Shown piece by piece: positions 11,281 to 22,131 of a stretch of DNA of 64,000 bases. The position numbers were made by a program, and so were the translations under genes. The notes under the pieces were generated by a model. The model was not told where the DNA came from. It made no database searches and saw only the letters and a program-made list of their open reading frames with translations. Each line of letters begins with the position of its first letter. Positions within the stretch are counted from its first letter, which is position 1. Location of the stretch: the NCBI GenBank assembly GCA_025174535.1, contig JALBUN010000023.1, positions 3,658,001-3,722,000 of the forward strand, read 5' to 3'. Source of the DNA: Cantharellus purpuraceus. Lineage: Eukaryota; Basidiomycota; Agaricomycetes; Cantharellales; Hydnaceae.

Positions 11281-12695
11281 TGACGAGCCAGGACGCATCA
11301 AGGATGCATATTGAACCACTCTGACAGTCCAACTCCACCAACGTCTTTTCATATCAACTTTTAAATAGCGCCGCAACTCCCTCTCCACCTCAGTCTCTAA
11401 TTCTAGCCATCGATCGTCACTCGTGTTTCATCACCATCAATCATTATCAGCCTTCTATTCACACCGATCCTTTCATCATCATTCACATGGCTTCCCATTC
11501 TATTCCCCTCTCCAACATCACTTCTAATAATATGTCACACTGGTCTCTGGACACAGAGGACTATCAAAAATACGCCGAGCTCCACGGGCATGTTAAGCCA
11601 CCTCCACATGTCAAAATACTTCCCAAACTCTTTCAACGTCCAAGATCCCCACCATGTCTCTCTTATGCCATTGGCGATCCCATATTCTTTCACAATTCCG
11701 TTGAACCATATACATTCCTTGGCATTTCGCCTCTGTATTGTAACATGGATAGAAGAGTCAAACGTGAGGTAGAATTTCAGTCGCCATCACTGACCTATCC
11801 TCCCCCTTCAATCCGACTCAGGTTACATTGTGTCAGGCAAAGGGACCGAATACCCTTGGAATGGGATACCATATGGAGACGTATCACTAAGACAATAAGG
11901 AGTATTTGTTGTGGATGCTGACTGAAGTCCTCATGTGACTCAGGGTCAATTTACCTTTGGAGCCATATGGAAGATGGTATTGGTGGACGTTTCTATTGTT
12001 CTTTTATATGACTCACCCCTGTTTCATCTTTTAATTCATTCATACACGACTTACTCATCCTTGTTCTATTTTTGGTTCTTTTATTACTCATCACCTCCTA
12101 TTCTTACAAAGATTACCCCTATCTGTCATTTCATTTCTCCATGATTTCCCCATTAGTAGTTCAACTTCACATGCTTTGTCAGCTGGCTTGATCAGCATAT
12201 CTTGCATCATATTGCATCATTTGCTCCTCATATTGCGTCGTTGTGCCCTGGGGATTTGTATATAAAAGGGCGCTAGTTTTCGCCTTTGGAATCAATCAAG
12301 AAGTTTTCAGCCAACGCTCTAAAGTCAAAGTCCAAGCTCTAAGTCTACGCTCTACGCTCTACATCACAATCCATCATCTCTACACTGAGGTAAAACACCT
12401 TGGTTCAACGATCAGATTTCCCTCCGCCACTGAGAGGTTGCTTCTCCTGAAACCAGCTTTCACGTACCTCCCAACTGGGCTCCGCATTGTCATCCAGTCA
12501 CAGAGCACGATCAGCCATTGGGACCGACCTTTTGCTCCCATCCCCATCCAACCACAGAGCACTATCCCACTTCCCTGTTACTTACCCCTCGCCCTGATTG
12601 ATCTTTGGAGTGCTGAACAACTGCGTTACACACCGTCTGTTTGCTAGGACCGTTGCGCGCAGGCTTATAGGATCTATTCCATAAGCGAACCGACA
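11281..12695 (+). mobile_element. G2 solo LTR (copy b)
   Basis: A complete 1415-bp G2 LTR with TG...CA ends, flanked by TCGG at 11277-11280 and 12696-12699. Removing it rejoins the G1 protease-RT linker. It contains the LTR ORF (11487-11921) and the TATATAAAAGGGCG promoter box near 12260. Confidence 0.95.
11487..11921 (+). CDS. 144-codon ORF inside G2 LTR (copy b)
   Basis: Same LTR-internal ORF as at 7143-7577, differing by a single residue (Gly for Arg at codon 34). No stop or shift. Confidence 0.4.
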   Translation: MASHSIPLSNITSNNMSHWSLDTEDYQKYAELHGHVKPPPHVKILPKLFQRPRSPPCLSYAIGDPIFFHNSVEPYTFLGISPLYCNMDRRVKREVEFQSPSLTYPPPSIRLRLHCVRQRDRIPLEWDTIWRRITKTIRSICCGC

Positions 12696-13078
12696 TCGGA
12701 TATTCCTCGCCGCTCGTTCCACCCAATCAACTCCACCGGACCTATCTATGGTTCCTAAGGAGTATCATGAGTTCGCCAATGTGTTCAGCAAGTCTAAAGC
12801 TGACTCCCTAGCAGAACCGACCATACGATCTCAAGATTGAACTGGATGACAACTCCACCCCTCCACTTGGCCCTATCTACTCGCTATCCCAAAAAGAGAT
12901 ACTGGCTCTCCGAACATTCATAGACGAGAACTTGGCCACAGGCTTCATCCACCCATCCCTATCTCCCCATGGAGCTCCGGTCCTATTTGTCTGCAAAAAG
13001 GACGGATCACTCCGTCTATGCGTCAACTTCTGTGGACTCAACAAGATCACCAAGAAAGACCAATACCCAATACCCCGC
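12696..13078 (+). pseudogene. G1 RT, N-terminal part (copy a)
   Basis: Linker and start of reverse transcriptase: PEEYHEF-like stretch, [15 protein letters not shown] stretch, LATGFIHPS and [14 protein letters not shown] one-base difference near 12811 shifts the frame. It ends at the next G2 insertion and resumes at 15632. Confidence 0.85.
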
Positions 13079-13434
13079 TGTCGGTTCGCTTAAGGAATAG
13101 ATCCTATAAGCCTGCGCGCAATGGTCCTAGCAAACAGACGGTGTGTAACGCAGTTGTTCAGCACTCCAAAGATCAATCAGGGTGAGGGATAAGTAACAGG
13201 GAAGTGGGATAGTGCTCTGTGGTTGGATGGGGATGGGAGCTAAAGGTCAGTCCCAATGGCTGATCGTGCTCTGTGACTGGATGACAATGCGGAGCCCAGT
13301 TGGGAGGTACGTGAAAGCTGGTTTCAGGAGAAGCAACCTCTTGGTGGCGGAGGGAAATCTGATCGTTGAACCAAGGTGTTTTACCTCAGTGTAGAGATGA
13401 TGGATTGTGATGTAGAGCATAGAGCGTAGACTTA

Positions 13435-14568
13435 GACGCTTGTTCAGAAATACAACAAATACGTATATACAACCTATTTTCCTCAAATTTTACACAACAC
13501 TCTTAGATTAAAACTCATTTTCATATTTCAATGTGATTCTCAAATTTTACACAATATACTAGATTAAAACATATTGTGATATTTTGGCATAATTCTCAAA
13601 AATAATTCTTTTTTTCCTGATTTAGTGGTGGCAACTCTCTTGAGGGAACATCCAAATATCATTGATTCTTTCTTATACAATACTTGTAAGACGCTTGTTC
13701 GGAATCATGTCAGTATACAATATTCTGATGTATAGGAGATATACATCAGGATTTCAATGATACATAAAGCCAGGGAGTTACAATTTGGATATCTTAAAAG
13801 ATTTCGGATGTGTGAAATTTTCATAAATATAAACATATATTCTATATTTTAATAAACTTTAAAAGATGAGATATTTGGTTGAGATGAACATAATTATTTA
13901 CATGGATATAATAGGAATGTATATATGAATATAATTGGTATTATATAGGGTATTTAGATATACAAATACCAGGTGGGGATTAAAGATAGTTCAAATTATG
14001 TTACAAGTATTGTATAAGAAAGAATCAATGATATTTGGATGTTCCCTCAAGGGAGTTGCCACCACTAAATGGGGAAAAAACAATTATTTTTGAGAATTAT
14101 GCCAAAATATCAAAATATGTTTTAATCTAGTATATTGTGTAAAATTTGAGAATCATGTTGAAATATGAAAATAAGTTTGAATTGAAGTGTATTGTATAAA
14201 ATTTGAGGAAAATAGGTTGTATATATGTATTTGTTGTATTTCTGAACAAGCGTCTAACATAATTTGAACTATCTTTAATCCCCACCTGGTATTTGTATAT
14301 CTAAATACCCTATATAATACCAATTATATTAATACATACATTCCTATTATATCCATGTAAATGATTATGTTCATCTCAACCAAATATCTTATCTTTTAAA
14401 GTTTATTAAAATATAGAATATATGTTTATATTTATGAAAATTTCACACATCCAAAATCTTTTAAGATATCCAAATTGTAACTCCCTGGCTTTATGTATCA
14501 TTGAAATCCTGATGTATATCTCCTATACATCAGAATATTGTATACTGACATGATTCCGAACAAGCGTC
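13435..14568. mobile_element. MITE (PIF/Harbinger-like) holding an inverted copy of itself
   Basis: An AT-rich element with terminal inverted repeats GACGCTTGTTC / GAACAAGCGTC and the 3-bp duplication TTA at 13432-13434 and 14569-14571. Without the insert it is about 566 bp and has no coding capacity. The TWA-type 3-bp target suggests mobilisation by a PIF/Harbinger transposase (inference; none is present here). Confidence 0.88.
13690..14254. mobile_element. Inner MITE, opposite orientation to the outer one
   Basis: A 565-bp copy of the same MITE inserted in reverse into its sibling. It has the same termini and TAA duplicated at 13687-13689 and 14255-14257. Its own uninterrupted centre (reverse complement CTTGTAACATAA) shows the exact empty site that the outer copy has lost. 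The result is an A-B-A'-B' pattern of inverted arms. Confidence 0.92.
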
Positions 14569-14990
14569 TTAGAGCTTGGACTTTGACTTTAGAGCATTGG
14601 CTGAAAACTTCTTGATTGATTCCAAAGGCGAAAACTAGCGCCCTTTTATATACAAATCCCCAGGGCACAATCGACACAATATGAGGAGCAAATGATGCAA
14701 TATGATGCAAGAAATGCTGATCAAGCCAGCTGACGAAGCGTGTGAAGTTGAACTACTAATGGGGAAATCATGGAGAAATGAAATGACAGATAGGGGTAAT
14801 CTTTGTAAGAATAGGGGGTGATGAGTAATAAGAGAACCAAAAATAGAACAAGGATGAGTAAGTCGTGTATGAATGAATTAAAAGATGAAACAGGGGTGAG
14901 TCATATAAAAGAACAATAGAAACGTCCACCAATACCATCTTCCCTACGGCTCCGAAGGTTAATTGACCCTGAGTCACATGAGGACTTCAG

Positions 14991-15425
14991 TCAGCATCCA
15001 CAACAAATACTCCTTATTGTCTTAGTGATCCGTCTCCATATGGTATCCCGTTCCAAGAGTATTCGGTCCCTTTGCCTGACACAATGTAACCTGAGTTGGA
15101 TTGAAGTGGGAGGATAGGTCAGCGATGGCGACTGAAATTCTACCTCACATTTGACTCTTCTATCCGTGTTACGATATAGAGGTGAAATGTCGAGGAATGT
15201 ATATGGTTCAACGGAATTGTGAAAGAATATGGGATCGCCAATGGCATAAGAGAGACATGGTGGGGATCTTGGACGTTGAAAGAGTTTTGGAAGTATTTTG
15301 ACACGTGGAGGTGGCTTAACATGCCCGTGGAGCTCGGCGTATTTTTGATAGTCCTCTGTGTCCAGAGACCAGTGTGACATATTATTAGAAGTGATGTTGG
15401 AGAGGGGAATAGAATGGGAAGCCAT
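14991..15425 (-). CDS. 144-codon ORF inside G2 LTR (copy c)
   Basis: The LTR-internal ORF again, intact, with a handful of residue changes (for example DISPLYRNTDRR in place of GISPLYCNMDRR). Confidence 0.4.
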   Translation of the reverse strand: MASHSIPLSNITSNNMSHWSLDTEDYQKYAELHGHVKPPPRVKILPKLFQRPRSPPCLSYAIGDPIFFHNSVEPYTFLDISPLYRNTDRRVKCEVEFQSPSLTYPPTSIQLRLHCVRQRDRILLERDTIWRRITKTIRSICCGC

Positions 15426-15631
15426 GTGAATGATGATGAAAGGATCGGTGTGAATAGAAGGCTGATAATGATTGATGGTGATGAAACACGAGTGACGATC
15501 GATGGCTAGAATTAGAGACTGAGGTGGAGAGGGAGTTGCGGCGCTATTTAAAAGTTGATATGAAAAGACGCTGGTGGAGTTGGACTGTCAGAGTGGTTCA
15601 ATATGCGTCTTCGATGCGTCCTGGCTCGTCA

Positions 15632-15819
15632 CCGCACCGCGGACCTACTCAAAAGTCCTCGAAAGGCTAAGATCTATTCCAAATAGATCTCTGACATGCC
15701 TACCATCTGGTCCGCATCCGAGAAGGCAATGAATGGAAAACGACCTTCCACACACGATATGGATCTTTCAAGTGGTGCATCATGCCCTTCAGACTAACCA
15801 ATGCTCTGGCTGCCTTCCA
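15632..15819 (+). pseudogene. G1 RT, middle part (copy a)
   Basis: RT sequence with [17 protein letters not shown] and RLTNA motifs, out of frame in places. It is cut at 15819 by a solo LTR; TTCCA (15815-15819) is the duplicated target. Confidence 0.8.
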
Positions 15820-16642
15820 TGTCAAGAATTTATTCAAGTAATACTACGATCTATTGGAGTAAGAAGGGAGAGTTTTATGATAAGGAAAAGTTGTGAAAAG
15901 TTTGGGGATTTTTTGATTAAGGGATGAGGAGGAGGTGATTTTCGATTTTATTTTGTGAGCCATCCTTTCGTTCTACGAGGATGGCTACTCCTCAAAAAGG
16001 GAGGTATTATGATAATTTTCATTCGTCATAAACCTCAAGTCAAACGGGTAAAAACTCCTTTCTCTATAAAAAGTTTTTCCCCATGACATCACATATTATC
16101 AGTATCCACATCATTTCTTTTATCATATGTTTCAATCTTACTAAAAGGCCTTTTTATCATGTTATTGCCAAATTGTATATTAGCTACAACTGTGTATGAG
16201 TATCAGAGATTGGATCCACTATTTTTAATCCCTTCCAAGCTGCAAACAAACAGCTTGTGTCAACCTTCTGTCGTTCCTTGAATAACTCCGAAACGACCCA
16301 TTAAATTTGAAATATTTTGCATATCCCATTAGGATATTGCATTAACTATTGCTATCTCAAATTACGAACTATTTGGACCATTACATCTATTTCTATTAAG
16401 CAAACACTTTTTCGAAGTGTTGCTATTCCCATTTCTGCTCAAATATTTTGCAGAAGTCCCAGTTCTTAACCAAATATTCTGATATTTGATAAAATTACTC
16501 TACTAAACAACACCTTTCCATCGACCCCGCATATATCTGCATCCTTGCAGTAATTGCTCCCCTATTCAAAATCTACTTCGCCACCATCCCTCACCTTCAT
16601 CTTACACTCACCCACAACACCCCTCCATATCTTCTCTTAACA
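15820..16642 (+). mobile_element. Solo LTR of another gypsy-type family
   Basis: An 823-bp unit from TGTCAAGAA to CTTAACA with the 5-bp duplication TTCCA at 15815-15819 and 16643-16647, sitting in G1 RT codons for the ATFQRF motif. A CTCTATAAAAAG box lies near 16062. There is no related internal region in this window. Confidence 0.9.
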
Positions 16643-16647
16643 TTCCA

Positions 16648-16763
16648 GAGGTTCATGAATGATACCTTTGCCGACCTCCTCAATGTGACTGTCCTCGTTT
16701 ACTTAGATGACATTCTGGTATATTCAGACAATGAAGAAGAACATCAGACACATGTCCAAGAGG
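16648..16763 (+). pseudogene. G1 RT catalytic core (copy a), ends at inversion breakpoint
   Basis: Reads [15 protein letters not shown] and an intact [11 protein letters not shown], the RT active site, then [10 protein letters not shown]. The match stops at about 16763, where G1 sequence in the opposite orientation begins. Confidence 0.88.
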
Positions 16764-17516
16764 TACAGATGTCAGAGCGGAGTTGGTCGATATCCATAAT
16801 GGTGACAGCTCGGAGAGTGGGAGTCATGAGGGTGGATGCTCGTAGGGACGATGCCAGCTGCTCATTAGTGAACACAGGACGAAAGTTGTGTGGGTTTACA
16901 GTGGCATAGTCGCAATTTCCCTCTTTAGGGTAGACATCCCAGCGTCTAGTTAACGTGTCGGGCTTTGCTCTGAATCAACCAGGACAGAAATGGATAATGA
17001 GATTGAACTGAGATAGGTACTTGGACCATCGGACCTGTCTCCAGGTGAGTAGTTTTGTTGTGGAGAAGTATTCCAAGTTCTTGTGGTCCGTTATGACATC
17101 CACCGGATCGGAGGGACCTTCAAGGTAGTGTCTCCATATCCAGAAGGCTTCATATATGGCAAGGAGCTCTTTGTCATGGATGTCATAGTTCAGTTCGGGG
17201 GGCGTAAATGTACGCAAGTGAAAAGTGATCGCATGGACTTGTCCGTCATCCGGAGAGATGATGGACAGGATCATGGCAAGTGCATAGTCGGAGGCATCGG
17301 TCTCTAATAGGATAGGAACGTCTGGAACCCAATGAGTCAGTATTGGAGCGGAAGTAAAGGCCTTCTTCAAGGTCTCAAAGCTCTGTCTACATTCATCAGT
17401 GAAATTCCATTGGGTACTCTTCCTAGTAAGTCGGGTGAGTGGAATGGTGATATTGGAGTAGCCGTGAATGAAGTGGTGGTAGAAGTTGGCGAACCCTAGG
17501 AAGGACTGTACGTCCT
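16764..17516 (-). pseudogene. G1 RNase H (copy b), ends at inversion breakpoint
   Basis: Minus-strand RT/RNase H junction and RNase H: SFLGFANFYHHF, AFTSAPILTHW, ETDASDYALA (first catalytic Asp), [23 protein letters not shown]. The best open stretch is 16975-17370. RNase H removes RNA from the cDNA hybrid. It ends at about 16764 in the RNase H-integrase linker, against plus-strand G1. An L3 LTR splits it from RT at 17517. Confidence 0.88.
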
Positions 17517-18946
17517 TGTTTTGGAACCTGCAAAATTATGGTGTTAGGGAAAACTCTAAATCACCACAATTCCGTGAATGAACAGCTGAGAAGAATATCA
17601 AATCCTACTGCAGCACAACTCCAGAAACAATTTAACGTTTGTACTTTGGTTACAATCCATTGTAATGGTCAATGCAGACGATACGCAGGAAGGTAATACG
17701 TTTCTTAGCAGTAGGGAATGAATAAGACTTCCAGAGTCTAGAGTTCACGGACGCTTAAGGGTCCAGATATTCCAAAAAGAGGGGAATGCACTTAGAGGCT
17801 AGAGGAAGTAGGCGGATGAATCCAACCGTCCAACCAGTGACACTCTGAAGCGGGTAACAGCGATGTGTGAAGTAGTCTGGCAACTGCTTCACACGAGTTC
17901 AAGATTCTAATGCTCTGCAAAGGCAGTACACACTAGTAACTTAAACAAAGAGCACTAATGGCAGGACTATCGACAGACAATCTCACCCTGTAGATTCGTA
18001 GTCACGTGAGGTAGATACTACACTCACGCCCAAAGCAGGACAATCACTACTTCGAGTGCAATCGAATACAGTTACACAACTGTAAGCAACCCTTGAACTG
18101 GACAATCAACAGTTACTGAGATATAGAGGATGACACTGTATGTCACTCTAGTCACACTGATGTGCAAATGATGGGGTAGAAAATGGTTATTTATTTCAGA
18201 GGCAGAATGGGCTCCTTTTATATTGTATTTACAGGAGCTGACTAATACTACTGGAAACTTCTACCTATTAATAGATGGAAACTACTGGAAGCTAGTGGAA
18301 TATGTGAGAAGGGGTGGAAGTTTCCTAGCCAATGAGCTGCTTGATTTGCTCTGACTCATGGCATGAGTCATGGATGGAGTCATAGTGTGACTCAGAGCAG
18401 GAGTCATAGTATGAGTAATCACAGGAGTCATGGTATGAGTCATGGAAGGAGTCATAGCATGAGTCACCATTACTCAAATAACTCGGTCAATACTTCGTTT
18501 CCCAGGCTGATTAGCACAGCTATGGGTAGGCACGGCTTCTATTGAACTCTCCACCGAAAATGGAGTCAGGAGGTGCAGTGGTTGGGAAGATATTGAGCAT
18601 TTACTAGCAGTGGTGACCAGATTGAGTCGGAGATTGAAATGAGTCATGTGATTGAAAATGAGTCAGTTGTCCGGGTGACTCCGGCTGACTTTGAGGCTGC
18701 TGACATCTGCAAAGGTTTGTGGGTCCATGTGGGTCCCAAAACTTCGCCCAGCAGAACAATAAGTTTGTAGACTCATTTCTGCATGGAAAATTCCCGAAAA
18801 AATATGAAAAAATAGAGAATATTTGAATGGCCCTGAATCAAGAGAAAGCAGCAGATATATGCTGATATTTTAAGGCCATCAAGCGGAATTGTACAGTTTC
18901 GGGACTTTAAACAAGATCTTTTTAAGGGAAAACCAGTTCCCATACA
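17517..18946 (-). mobile_element. L3 solo LTR, subfamily B, with bZIP-site array
   Basis: Ends TGTTTTGGAACC and AGTTCCCATACA in plus orientation. Flanks GTCCT and TTCCT match at 4 of 5 bases, and removal restores the G1 frame (WPELWKVK joined to DVQSFLGF), so this is a genuine insertion with one mutated duplication base. About 18240-18946 differs from other L3 LTRs and carries seven TGA(G/C)TCA motifs. Confidence 0.88.
18352..18666. repeat. Array of TGA(G/C)TCA motifs in L3 LTR
   Basis: Degenerate tandem units around ATGAGTCATGG. Exact TGASTCA heptamers start at 18352, 18364, 18388, 18436, 18460, 18641 and 18660. This is the palindromic core bound by AP-1/Gcn4-type bZIP factors in fungi (established motif). 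A regulatory role here is inference. Confidence 0.7.
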
Positions 18947-20429
18947 TTCCTTGACTTTCCACAGTTCTGGCCATTCCTGTATGGCTTTGATTTTGTCATC
19001 AGACATTGTCAATCCTGCTGGGGAGAGGATATAGCCTAGGTATTCAACTGAGTTGGAGTGGAATTCGCATTTGTCAGTGTGGGCGAAGAGGCCATGCTTT
19101 CAGAGACGTCAGAGTACATCTCAGACTTGTGTCTGATGTTCTTCTTTGTTGTCCGAATATACCAGAATGTCGTTTAAGTAAACGAGGACGGTCACATTGA
19201 GGAGGTCGGCGAAGGTATCATTCATGAACCTCTGGAAGGTGGCTGGAGCATTGGTTAATCTGAAGGGCATGACGCACCACTCGAAAGATCCATATCGTGT
19301 GTGGAAGGTCATTTTCCATTTGTCGCCTTCTTGGATGCAGACTAGATGGTAGGCATGTCGGAGATCTATTTTGGAATAGATTTTAGCCTTTTGAGGACTC
19401 TCGAGTAGGTCTGTGGTGCGGGGTATTGGGTATTGGTCTTTCTTGGTGATTTTGTTGAGTCCACGGAAGTCGACGCATAGACGGAGTGATCGTGGACAAA
19501 TAGGACCAGAGCTCCATGAGGAGATAGGGATGGGTGGATGAAGCCCATGGCCAAGTTCTCATCTATGAATGTTCAGAGAGCCAGTAGCTCTTTTTGGGAT
19601 AGTGAGTAGATAGGACCAAGCGGAGGGGTGGAGTTGTCATCCAGTTTGATCTTGAGATTGTATGGTTGGTGTTCTGCTAGGGAGTCGGTGTTAGACTTGC
19701 TGAACACGTCGGTGAACTCATGATACTCCTTGGGAACCATAGAGAGGTCCGGTGGAGTTGATCGGGCAGAACGAGTGGCAAGGAATATCGGGTCGGAGAG
19801 GTGGACCTGGAATGTGTGAGAACCATCCAGTTTGCTTAGTCTGGCAAAGACCATAGCGTCCACCATTGATATAAATGGAGGGGTAGATGGAATATCTATC
19901 GGAGTGGAGTCAGCGGAGGCGGAAGATAATTTTGCACCTATAGTTGCTGGTGACATCAGGGATGACACAGCCTGTGCTGGAGAACGGAATGTGATATGGC
20001 CCAATGCCCAGTCAATCAATGGATTGTAGCGGGTGAGCCAGTTATGTCCGAGAACCACAGAACAGCTGTAGTCAAGCAGAGTAACATAGAATGTAAGGGT
20101 CTGGATTTCTCTGACAGAAAAACGGATAGACAGATCTATAGCTTGTGAAATAACAGCATTAGTAGTGCCATCAAATAATCGGAGTGGTATTGGAGTTATG
20201 GTGTATGTATGGAGTTTATGTAAATCAGAAAAAGAGGAATTGAGGAAACAGTGAGTAGAACCAGAGTCAATTAACACTTGAATAGCGGTATTGGGAATGG
20301 AGTCGGAGTGGACGAGGAGGGTAAGGGAGTCGGAGTGGGAAAGAGTGGATGCATTCAGGTGGACCTCATTTGTCGTACGGGGAGTACCAACACAGCCCTC
20401 AGCCCATATGGAGGCTATAGGACTGCTTA
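18947..20429 (-). pseudogene. G1 pol: protease and RT (copy b)
   Basis: Entered by -1 frameshift from gag, open from about 20634 down to 19573. The protease keeps the catalytic IDSGSTHCF and the [13 protein letters not shown] motif. RT follows, with broken frames, to 18947. The RT box (minus 19121-19312) reads [11 protein letters not shown], so the first catalytic Asp is Asn. RT resumes beyond the L3 insertion. Confidence 0.88.
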
Positions 20430-20442
20430 CTATTTTTTTGGG
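20430..20442 (-). promoter_or_regulatory. -1 frameshift site, G1 copy b
   Basis: CCCAAAA followed by AAA TAG on the minus strand. The pol frame is open in the -1 register, as in the copies at 10627 and 35534. Confidence 0.75.
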
Positions 20443-21548
20443 TCCGTCGTGGCGTTGGCAGCACGGCCCTTTGCCTTTGCTGCGGACGAGGTTGCCTTGT
20501 TGCAATCCTTGGCTTGGTGACCAGGCTTTCCGCAGAACAGACAGAGGTTGTTGTCCATGCGGCGCTGGCGTTCCTGCTGGGTGAGTTTTCTGTCCTTCCC
20601 CAGCTTGGTGGAGAGGTCCGGAGTACCCTTGCAAGCTCCGGAGTTATTGCTGGTGCCGGAGTTGTTCTGACCAGAACCGGAACCGGCAGTGTTACCAGTG
20701 TTTGACTTCTGGCCTGAGTTGGCAGTGGCCTGCTTATCGGACCCCTTGTTGGGCTTTGGGGTCTTGTCCAATGATTTGTCCGATTTGTTGTTAGCTGAGT
20801 TTTCGTGGGAGACCTTGGATTGACATTCCCAATAATGGGCATCGATGGATTGGGCGAGCTTGCGGAGGGTAGCCAAAGTATCCGGCTTACCGACACGTGA
20901 TATCTCATCCTTGATGCAGGATGGGAGTCCAACATAAAATTGGCGTCGGAGTGCGGCGTCGCCCCATTGGACTTTCGGAGCTAGCTGCTGGAAAATCACA
21001 ATGTATTTTGCAATTTTGTGATTTTCCTTCATCCCAAGTTGATCGAGTTCATTCTCAGCATCGGCCTCGGGGTTGTACGGACCGAAATTGGTCCGAAGTT
21101 CGGAGATGAAGTCAGAGTAGTCCTCTGACCATATCGGGTCATCAGAGTCGTCCATGAGCGCTGGCTTGAAGTAGTCCAGTGCGGTGCCCTTGAGATAGGA
21201 CATGGTGAAGGTGACCTTCACCCGGTCGGATGTGAATGTGTTGGGGCGGTCGCGGAAATTCAACCGGCATTGCACCAAGAATGGCTGGAGCTTGCGCGGA
21301 TCAGAGCCATCGAATGGGTTGGGTTCTCGGACCTTGGTCTGGGACTTAGGGGCTTGTGGGTTACAGATGCTGCTGGTGAGCAGGGAGATGGCTTGCACCA
21401 GATTTGCAGAGGGCGGGGTGTCGTCTTCTTCATTGATGGCCTCTATGCGGTCCATCGGTTCTTCAACGACCTCAGGGATGGTGTTGATGCTGGGAGGGGG
21501 CACCTTGATGGTTCGTGCGCATTCAGAATTGGCAGTGGATTGTGGCAT
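20430..21548 (-). CDS. G1 gag, intact (copy b)
   Basis: The only uninterrupted G1 gag here. I start it at the MPQSTANSE Met (21548), just inside the LTR-leader boundary, because other copies begin at the equivalent codon. That gives 372 residues: an acidic N-terminus, a retrotransposon-gag capsid region (FDGSDPRKLQPFLVQC, SYLKGTALDYF, FYVGLPSCIKDEI), a Ser/Asn/Gly linker and a CCHC knuckle (CLFCGKPGHQAKDC). It forms the virus-like particle and binds element RNA. The stop TAG follows the slippery run at 20430-20442. Confidence 0.88.
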   Translation of the reverse strand: MPQSTANSECARTIKVPPPSINTIPEVVEEPMDRIEAINEEDDTPPSANLVQAISLLTSSICNPQAPKSQTKVREPNPFDGSDPRKLQPFLVQCRLNFRDRPNTFTSDRVKVTFTMSYLKGTALDYFKPALMDDSDDPIWSEDYSDFISELRTNFGPYNPEADAENELDQLGMKENHKIAKYIVIFQQLAPKVQWGDAALRRQFYVGLPSCIKDEISRVGKPDTLATLRKLAQSIDAHYWECQSKVSHENSANNKSDKSLDKTPKPNKGSDKQATANSGQKSNTGNTAGSGSGQNNSGTSNNSGACKGTPDLSTKLGKDRKLTQQERQRRMDNNLCLFCGKPGHQAKDCNKATSSAAKAKGRAANATTDPKK

Positions 21549-21580
21549 TGGTAGGAGTGAGTATGGAAGTTCGAATATAC

Positions 21581-22131
21581 TGTTACGCACTAGGTCCATT
21601 TGGGGGTCGGAGATTGGGTCGGAGTTCGGGTTGGAGTTCGGGTCAGAGGTTGGGTCAGAGGTTGGGTCGGAGTCGGAGCATGTTGTGGGGGTTGGGACGG
21701 ACTTGGCTCCAGCTTATGTGCTGCGCCCTCACTAATACTGGTGTCCAAGATTTCGGAGACGGAGTACAACTTAGAGAGTTAGGATCGGACTTAGGAACTA
21801 GGCGTGATTTGATATTTGAACTGGGGAATGAAGTCCCCAGTCGGGCAACTTAAATACATATTTGAGATCTAATAATAATTACTCCGGTGATGGGTCTCTG
21901 AGGCCGACGGCCTTACGTGAGCTTGTCTGAGTCTGACGGGGAGGATGTCTGGGTTCCTATGGTGATGCTGATGCATCAATCAGAACTGGAGACAGATGGG
22001 CAGAATCGGCGGTGACAATTGGACAGGTAAATGGAGACGTAGCGGTTTCCAAATGGAGTATAGATTTCATGTGCGCGGGGATCTGAGTGGATCGGACGGG
22101 GATCTGGGTGTTAATGAATATAGTCATAACA
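21581..22131 (-). mobile_element. 5' LTR of G1 copy b
   Basis: A 551-bp LTR; minus-strand sense runs from 22131 (TGTTATGACT) to 21581 (CGTAACA), just upstream of gag. Its outer flank is GGGCC (22132-22136) inside G4 RT, which pairs with GGCCC beside the 3' LTR at 59773-59777. Confidence 0.93.

Larger units (their letters stand above)
13079..15631 (-). mobile_element. G2 solo LTR (copy c), containing nested MITEs
   Basis: A G2 LTR in minus orientation, ends TGTCGGTT (left) and GCTCGTCA (right), with the target CCGC duplicated at 13075-13078 and 15632-15635. This copy fixes the duplication length as 4 bp, because the fifth base differs. It is interrupted by the MITE pair at 13435-14568. Confidence 0.94.

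Noticed and set aside
13435..14568. A single large foldback transposon
   Set aside because: The arms are interleaved (A-B-A'-B') and duplications show two separate insertions.
16764..16764. Inverted G1 junctions as simple independent insertions
   Set aside because: No LTR or target duplication at either junction; both are explained together by one inversion. Misassembly remains possible and is stated in the finding.
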